The notes under the pieces: generated by a model
What the model was told of the DNA's origin: nothing
The model's database searches: none
Seen by the model: only the letters and a program-made list of their open reading frames with translations
Assembly (NCBI RefSeq): GCF_918797505.1
Contig: NC_092794.1
Span: forward strand, 68,113,345 to 68,177,344
Reading direction: 5' to 3'
DNA from: Bemisia tabaci
Lineage: Eukaryota > Arthropoda > Insecta > Hemiptera > Aleyrodidae
Length of the DNA: 64,000 nt
Program-made: the position numbers and the translations under genes
Shown here: one piece after another, positions 58,071-64,000 of the stretch
Layout of the letters: the number at the start of each line of letters is the position of its first letter
Position numbering within the stretch: the stretch's first letter is position 1

Positions 58071-58986
58071 CCCCGGTAAAAATTTGCAATATGTGCTTCG
58101 TTTCAAAATACCATAGGAATTTTTATAGTCGGCTACTGAAGGCAATAGAAAATCATACAGCTGGCTGTAGAAAGCGAAGAAATTCATACAGCCGGGCTAT
58201 ACGAAGCGATAAAAAAGTATACAGCCGGGCTATAGTTCCTATCGCCGGGCTATGCAGTTTATCGCCATCGGCTATAAAAGGCTACAAGAAATTGTGAAGA
58301 ATTTCGTGTGCTTTGGAAATCATTAAGTTTGATACGGAACCTCCTTAATATTTACAAAACACACATTATATTTTACTTAAATACACATTTTTTTTCATCA
58401 ATTAAAATGAGAGTAATCCATAAAGGATGTGCACACATCTCAAAATCATGAGTTGAGAAACGCTGACTCCGCGAGATTAAATATTAGAGCCTAACACAAA
58501 GCGGAGCGGCGACGCACTGGCGCCTACAAACCTAACAGGGATACTTCACGCATTGCGCAATGCGTGAAGTATCCCTGTTAGGTTTGTAGGCGCTGGCTGC
58601 CCGCCCGCCGTGCCGCAGCGTGCCACAGTGCTTGAAGCAACTATTTCACACCAGAGGTATTGCACAGTATCATACGAAGTTGAAGGCGCTCCTATATATT
58701 AGGAATGGCAGGCATCTTTCAAAAGTACGGAGCTTTCCTCGCAAAATAAATCAATATACTACGGCCCAGAAACAGAGCGGTAGTCCAAAAATTCACTAAA
58801 TCCTAGCATCCGTAATTAGTAGCGTTTAGCATACACTTTATCGCCTGGCTGTACCTTTATCGCCATCGGCTATAAAAGGCAATAAGAAATTGTATAGCCA
58901 ACTATAGGAACTATAGGAAATCTTACAGCCGGCTGTAGGTCTATAGTATTTTGGAACACAGACCCCACTGCCAATTTTTACCAGGG
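58071..58986 (+). mobile_element. Family C (CCCTGG) element, copy 4, with perfect central palindrome
   Basis: The left end is merged with a C run (CCCCGGTAAAAATTTGC); the right end is GCCAATTTTTACCAGGG. The internal order is as in copies 2 and 3. The centre (58520-58593) is a perfect palindrome of 74 bp. The frame 57900-58187 on the minus strand is a chance frame. Confidence 0.85.
58520..58593. repeat. Perfect 74-bp palindrome, centre of family C
   Basis: GCGCCTACAAACCTAACAGG followed by GATACTTCACGCATTGC is followed without spacer by its exact inverse. Other family C copies carry the same palindrome with a few mismatches or an extra unit. Confidence 0.95.
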
Positions 58987-59596
58987 CCTTTAATCGAGGA
59001 AGTCCTCAATTTTGAAGGGAACTCGATTTTGAGAATTTGGGCGTTACCCATTACCGCTCTCCTGAGCAAGTCGCGAGTATCGCCTGCCTATTCTTGGCGG
59101 AGCCGACAACGAGGGTGTCTTATTTCATCAGGTGCTCAGCTGTGTAGCTCTGCTCGTGGAGGAATGTCTCTGCTGCCAGTCGGTAAAATTAAACTCAATT
59201 AAGAACTCGGCCAACTTTCTCAAACGCTTAGCTCGGGGGGCTAAATATAGACTGGTGGATTCCCAACGCTCTCACTACAATCCCTTTTCCTCCCCCTTTT
59301 TCATCCCTCGTGCTTTCCCGCCGCTCTCCCCCCCCCCGGTATCATTCGTCATCTATTCAACCGATTCGCATCCTTTTCTCGCGTCGATGCGAACTGCTTC
59401 GAATCAACATCCCTGCCGACGCTGAAATTTCCGAAATTCAGTTTCATTCAAATTCCTTCAAATATTAATTAAAAGTCAGTGGGCCGATTATTATATTGAT
59501 CTTGATAGACAAAGCTAGGGGGAATGGAGGGATTCAATTGGTCGTTATGGACTAAGAGGGAAAATGATAGACTAATTGTAGGGTCTCTCGTGGGTT
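58987..59596. other. No gene seen
   Basis: Unique sequence, locally CT-rich at 59275-59340. Confidence 0.4.
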
Positions 59597-59604
59597 GTCA
59601 CTGG

Positions 59605-59916
59605 TAGAGTCCCTTTACACTGAGAGTCAAGACAATGTGAATCCATTTCTGATCGGTTCCCGTATTTTAGACCTCCACAGTGTCACAAAGAGGAATAAAG
59701 ATTACATTTTCACCGATTGCAAAGATTGTAATGTAGAATGAACTGGGGAATAACGGGTTCGACAAGGAACGAACGGAAAGAGAGAAGGAACGGAGAACTG
59801 AATTTGAGAATGATCTGATCAAAGATTAAGAAAAACTGCCAATTTGTGTGATCTTTATTCCCGTGTGTGACTCCATAAGAGGGGGTTGTCTTGACTCTCA
59901 GTATAAAGGGACTCTA
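59605..59916. mobile_element. hAT-like element with 8-bp duplication (7/8)
   Basis: Ends are TAGAGTCCCTTTACACTGAG and CTCAGTATAAAGGGACTCTA, continuing AGTCAAGACAA. Flanks GTCACTGG (59597-59604) and GTCACTAG (59917-59924) differ at one base. A second inner inverted pair is GAATAAAGAT / ATCTTTATTC. Confidence 0.75.
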
Positions 59917-59959
59917 GTCACTAGGTAATTCTTTACTTACTTTCTTTATTCATTGCAAC

Positions 59960-60274
59960 CATGGAATAAATAGAGTCGTAATGTAAATGGGAGAGCTGGC
60001 GCCATGTTCTGATCGACGAGTTCCGAGCCCGGTGTGCGCCGAGCTCAGGTCACTTTTCCGATACATGTTCGATTCAAAATGGCGGTGTGGAATACGTAGT
60101 AATTCCTCTTCTTTGTTTACATCGGATGGCCGGGTCTCCATGTACCGAAGACAATCGATTATGTATCGAAAATGTGACTCGGCGTCACACAGGAGTCTCG
60201 GGATTCGGGACATGGAAAATGCTTAAAAGTGGCGCCAGCTCTCCCACTTACATTACGACTCTATGTACTCTATG
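59960..60274. mobile_element. hAT-like element with exact 8-bp duplication ATTGCAAC
   Basis: ATTGCAAC flanks both sides (59952-59959, 60275-60282). Ends are CATGGAATAAATAGAGTCGT and ACGACTCTATGTACTCTATG, with TAATGTAAATGGGAGAGCTG and GGCGCCA continuing the inverted arms. Several chance frames inside are not genes. Confidence 0.85.
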
Positions 60275-60442
60275 ATTGCAACCACTCGCTTCCGTCGATA
60301 GGGTAGCTCCATTTTCCCTTAATTTATTTGTCTATGGCATTGCCTATCAAAATCGATTACCAGCCCGCGGTTCTATGAGCTCCGATTCAGAATTAACCTC
60401 CAGTTATTATACACTTAAAAGGGTTTCTAAGTGCCCACTAAT

Positions 60443-60695
60443 TGAACCGCATAATGCAGAAAGGAAACAAGTCCCATTAGTAATTGCCAAATTTTATCGG
60501 ATACTTGTTTTATTCGCGGAAGAAAGGTAATGTAGATTCTTTTAAAAATTTCAGGGGATTTTTCTCTGTAACGTGAAGCAAATTCCCAGTAATTCTCGAA
60601 AGAATCCACACAACTGCTCTTCTCTAAAAATGAATTGTTCGATGAAATTAGGAAATGGCTGATGTGAATAGGTTCTCTTCTGCTAACGCGGTTCA
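60443..60695. mobile_element. Family I MITE, copy 4
   Basis: Ends are TGAACCGCATAATGCAGAAA and TTCTGCTAACGCGGTTCA, with AATTGCCAAATTTTATCGG and GGAAATGGCTGATGTG inside. Flanks AT and AC. Confidence 0.78.
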
Positions 60696-60764
60696 ACTTT
60701 TAACCTTGGTCAAGTTTTTTTTGGTTATCTGCAGTTCTAGTGAGTCTAAAAGTGGCATTGGATA

Positions 60765-61004
60765 CACTGAAAAAAAAAAAAAGAAAAAAAAAACACATTG
60801 GATCTAGAGTCCAGACTCTTGAAAACATTGACAAGAAAAAATATTCTTTATTCAATCAGATTTAAGCTTAAATCAAAAGGAAATCCGCTCAAATTAAGAG
60901 GCTTGATTCTTGATTTAAGCTTATATCTGATTGAATCAAGAGTACTTTTTCTTGTCGGTGTTTTTAAGAGTCTGGACTTTAGATCCATCAGTTTTTTTTC
61001 GGTG
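60765..61004. mobile_element. Family A MITE, copy 5, TA-flanked
   Basis: It begins CACTGA with an expanded A run and ends TTTTTTTTCGGTG. Arms match the other A copies (TCTAGAGTCCAGACTCTTGA). TA lies on both sides. Confidence 0.88.
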
Positions 61005-62467
61005 TATTTTGGAAACAAGCGTAGACGACTAAATTTTCCTAAAGATGCAAATACAAATTTTACCGATTAAAAGTTATATCTCAACTAGAGGTGACAGAAC
61101 TGGCCATTAGAATATTTTTTCAATCCAGAATAATGAAATATTTTAAGGTCTTTTCAAAAGCCGAAGAATTCAGAAAAGGAAGAATTCTTAAAGCCCGCTT
61201 TCTTGGGCGATGGCACAACATGATTATTGAGGCTTTGTCTTTTTTTAAAAACATTTTTTTTTAAATGATCTCTGAATCGAACCACACAAATTTCCTAACG
61301 GCGCTGTTTTACTACGTGAAAATTGATGAAGAATATAGGCGTTTGAAATGAGCATTCACGATATCATGTTCAGAGCTGTTACGTTGAGTGAAAGCTCACC
61401 TAATTCATACTGCAACAAATGAGAAAAGTTTAGGTTTTTCTCGCTATCTGACAACTCGAGCGTAGCTCTCCTGTGACAAAGGTCTGAGAATGACAGGAGA
61501 AGGGGAGAAATAATTAAATTTCTAGCATCATTTTGAGTTCCGCGCGACATGAAAGGGTGCATGATTGAATTTGATCCAATTTCACCCAATCAATTTCCCA
61601 TCCGAAACGGCGACCCTGCGCCAGATTACATGCTGAAAGTGATCCGAGACGAAAAAAAAAAAAATTGTGTACGAATAAACTGAGATAATCCTCGAAATTA
61701 GGAACGAGTTCCATGCTCTCATTATTTTTGGAGCTAACCTTTTGTTTTATGTGTTGGCAAGGACATTCCTCCGGTAATATTGAATAAATTGAAATAACTG
61801 GGTACATGTTTTTTGAGAAAAAAATGTACATAAGGAGAGGTTTTTCACAGTACAAACATATTCTAAAAAGTACACGCTCTTCATTAGTAGTAGTATGAAG
61901 TGCGACATTACTCTGAATTGTTACTTTAAGAAGTCAACTTTCTGACCATATATGTATATGTGCAAGTCGCTCCTGTAATTCACTGCGGCTTTCTGCAGTA
62001 TCCGAACGTCACATGAGCCTGTTTTTCCAAAATTTATTGGGCAACGGACGTCATTTGTCAATATAATATCGAATTTTATACTTTAACTGTAATAATTATG
62101 CAATTAATAATCAGGCACATAACCTTTACATTTTGAAGACTTTAAAATTCAAAATTTGAAGTTCTTTTTTCTCCCCATTTTCATAATTTATGCTAATATC
62201 GCCCCATAACATCACAAAATTTAATGTTCTGGTTCCTCTCACCACCAAAGATTTTGCAACCTTTCCCTGAAACCTCAAAATTTAATGTTCAAACTTAGCA
62301 CTACATAATAGCTTTAAAACGCTCTTCGTAATAATAAAATAATTGTTTATATAAGAAATTATTAATCTATTGTTAACAATAAACTGGTGCTAAGTTAAGT
62401 TTTGGAAATATTGGCAACGGCCAAAGCCCCGCAACATGTCTCACAAAAAGTGAACACACAACCCTAA
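61005..62467. other. No gene seen
   Basis: AT-rich intronic DNA; minus-strand frames at 61356-61855 have no recognisable domain. Confidence 0.4.
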
Positions 62468-62578
62468 CTGTGCGTTGTGCGCTGCATGTAAACTCGTCAA
62501 AAGACAAACGCCTTCAATTTTTTGCACGAAATACGCGCATCCATAAAGTACGTAAAATTGCATCCAGGCGTTGTCCTT
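62468..62578 (-). repeat. Family Q interspersed repeat, copy 7
   Basis: The minus strand reads GTACTTTATGGATGCGCGTA, AAAAAATTGAAGGCGTTTG and GAGTTTACATGCAGCGCAC, a diverged match to copy 4. Confidence 0.45.
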
Positions 62579-63129
62579 AGTAATTGCATTGCGTTCACCT
62601 TTTTCTAGTCCATCTCAAGTGGATGGAGAATGGTATTGATTTCCTCATTTTTTGAGGACTGTCGGGGGAAAATTTTTTTTTTTTTATTAAAAGAAAAAAG
62701 CATGCACATTTAAAATATAAATTTAAAAGGTCGATTTTTGGGAGAGACGTGTCACTGAAACTTCTAGATACCACAATAGTTGCCTCACTTCATTTTCCTT
62801 AACAAGGAATTAACACGAAGAAATTACTCTAGAAGAGCTATGCCGATGAACTTGGTGCAGTTTTGGGTATAGTTGAAAGTAACCAGAGAAAGTCTGAAAA
62901 AAGAAAAAACCGTCGCTTCTTTATTGGTCTTAGTGGATTCAAGGTTATAACTTCTCTTTGACGCTTGATTTTTCAACGGTTGGTTATATTGTGTTAAAAT
63001 TCCTCTCTATCTAAGACCATTGTCTGAAATTTGCGTCATCGCGTTTTCTCCATTTTTGCTTCACCATGAACATAATACTGGCCCAGCGTTTCGAAGAATC
63101 TTGTTCTAAGTGTTCCGTTTTACGTGACT

Positions 63130-63280
63130 TGGAGTACCAAAATCTTGCAACAAGGTACTACAAATACTAACTTTTGGTTAATTTTAGAACCAACATCTAC
63201 GTGTTATTAGTTTTCCTCCACAGATAGGTACCTTTAAGGATTAGCCACAAATAGTTCCTCGGTGCAAAAATTTTAATCCA
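63130..63280. mobile_element. Family F MITE, copy 5, close to exon 4
   Basis: It runs from TGGAGTACCAAAATCTTGCA to GCAAAAATTTTAATCCA; inside are AACCAACATCTACG and TTAGTTTTCC as in the F core. It is the most altered copy with both ends; it lies 95 bases before exon 4. Confidence 0.65.
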
Positions 63281-63375
63281 ATAATTCCTCATTTCACTGC
63301 AATCAACAGTGGTTGATACATGTATTCACTCTATGAAATTTTAAAATCTTTATAAATGTCTTCTTCTTTTTTCAG

Positions 63376-63493
63376 TGATGAACAAGCTCAAGTAGATATG
63401 GAAAATTGGAAACGCACAAGATCTCAGTCTAATCACGACCAGGATGGAGGATTAGACGACTTTACGGATAGTAATGCTAATCAAAACAAAGTG
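63376..63493 (+). CDS. mAChR-A: mAChR-A coding exon 4: part of the third intracellular loop
   Basis: It encodes the end of S272 and residues 273-311. Joined to exon 3 it gives KRSNSSDE, as I remember for the Drosophila receptor. The rest (WKRTRSQSNHDQD, then a run of acidic and Asn residues) is typical fast-evolving loop 3, with a basic/serine patch that could be phosphorylated. The donor is GTG|GTGAGT at 63494, phase 0. The ATG at 63356 lies in the pyrimidine tract before the acceptor and is not a start. The remaining loop 3 exons and TM6-TM7 lie beyond the window. Confidence 0.85.
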
Positions 63494-64000
63494 GTGAGTT
63501 GTACGTCAATACCCTTATCATTTTCTTGGTTCCTCAGCAAGGCAGTGCAATCTTAAAACGAAGCAGTATTTTGAGTTTAAAAGTCTATTTAAGAGAACTT
63601 CAGTGGCGCCGCCGTGTTCGCTGCAAAATTTTATGCAGAACTAGGTTATTAAAGCGAAAATCCTCGCTAAATGCAGAGCTCAATTGAAGAGGAAACAGGG
63701 CTTGATTCACCGACGAAACAAAAGTAAATTCAGCAACCGTGCGCCGGTCGGCGACCAAGCACAAAAAACTCTCAGGGTAGACTAGCTGAGATAGAACAGA
63801 GCTGGCGCGAACTTGTTTGCGCGATAGCAGAATTTTGAATATCCGAGGGATATTTGAGCAGGGATTAAACTTCTATTCACTCCGTTTTGTAATTATTCTG
63901 TCATCATATTGTGCCAGTTATCGTCGTGATAACTGCCTGCGCGGTGTATAAAACCTGTTGCCACTCGGTGTACACAAATTTCACGGAAAACGTCATATTT
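63494..64000 (+). other. mAChR-A: Start of mAChR-A intron 4
   Basis: It follows a GTGAGT donor. There is no recognisable repeat or coding content up to the window end; 63499-63687 is a chance open frame. Confidence 0.7.

Larger units (their letters stand above)
50182..63375 (+). other. mAChR-A: mAChR-A intron 3 (13.2 kb, phase 2)
   Basis: It starts with the consensus donor GTAAGT and ends with the pyrimidine-rich acceptor TTCTTCTTTTTTCAG. It contains two family A MITEs, families F, I, K, L, M, E and C, two adjacent hAT-like elements and a truncated LINE. The stretches 55625-56970, 57815-58070, 58990-59600, 60290-60440 and 61010-62460 are AT-rich with no gene recognised. No exon of the receptor was seen between the two flanking exons, and the reading frame does not need one. 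Confidence 0.87.
36087..63493 (+). other. mAChR-A: mAChR-A gene, 5' part (multi-exon, runs off the window)
   Basis: Four exons join at good splice sites to one open frame of 933 bases (213+322+280+118), or 311 codons, ending in phase 0. The product is a rhodopsin-class GPCR with all muscarinic landmarks through TM5. The A-type insect receptor is a plasma-membrane acetylcholine receptor that in known insects couples mainly to Gq and phospholipase C; that is family knowledge. Assignment to type A rather than B or C rests on the loop after TM5 ([20 protein letters not shown]), which I remember as near-identical in the Drosophila A-type receptor. TM6, TM7 and the C-terminus are not in the window. 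Exons 1 and 2 are GC-rich, exons 3 and 4 closer to the AT-rich background. Introns 2 and 3 are packed with MITEs. Confidence 0.9.

Noticed and set aside
1852..60800. Homopolymer runs (A at 1857-1890, T at 15660-15701, C at 12178 and 33329, G at 41881)
   Set aside because: They are slippage tracts, some within MITE ends; no function is supported.
63356..63375. ATG upstream of exon 4 as an alternative start
   Set aside because: It lies within the pyrimidine tract of a good acceptor, and the exon joins exon 3 in frame.
1..64000. CRISPR arrays, operons, rRNA or bacterial genes
   Set aside because: None is present; gene structure and repeats are eukaryotic throughout, and the inverted repeats are transposon ends.

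Overview
This is a eukaryotic, almost certainly arthropod, genomic window. The only host gene I can support is the 5' part of an A-type muscarinic acetylcholine receptor (mAChR-A, class A GPCR) on the + strand. Four coding exons (36267-36479, 36970-37291, 49902-50181, 63376-63493) join in frame to 311 codons. They run from the start codon through TM1-TM5 into the third intracellular loop. The rest of that loop, TM6, TM7 and the C-terminus must lie beyond 64000. The protein matches what I remember of the insect A-type receptor, notably the conserved loop just after TM5. Introns of 12.6 and 13.2 kb, AT-rich non-coding DNA and very dense short transposons suggest a mid-sized insect genome. A hemipteran, possibly a whitefly, is my guess from remembered repeat motifs; it is not shown by the sequence.

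Layout. 1-36086: no gene recognised; repeats and AT-rich unique DNA, either intergenic or 5' introns of the receptor gene. 36087-36479: exon with a 5' UTR (three upstream ATGs, a run of eight GGGG tracts) and the receptor N-terminus. 36480-36969: short intron 1. 36970-37291: TM1 end to the start of TM4. 37292-49901: intron 2. 49902-50181: TM4, TM5 and the start of loop 3. 50182-63375: intron 3, with a 5'-truncated LINE. 63376-63493: loop 3 exon. 63494-64000: start of intron 4.

The rest is an unusually legible collection of non-autonomous elements. More than 20 recurring families are visible, most of them fold-back elements with terminal inverted repeats. Many are flanked by matching 2-bp direct duplications of varied sequence (GA, GT, CA, AC, AG, CT, TT, AA, AT, TA). 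Four or five families share a terminal pattern TGGA...GC-AAAAGGAACCA and may form one clan. Others are hAT-like (8-bp duplications), a 1-kb near-perfect mariner palindrome, and a ~0.95-kb CCCTGG element whose centre is, in one copy, a perfect 74-bp palindrome. Several copies are nested, and several lie within about 70 bp of receptor splice sites.
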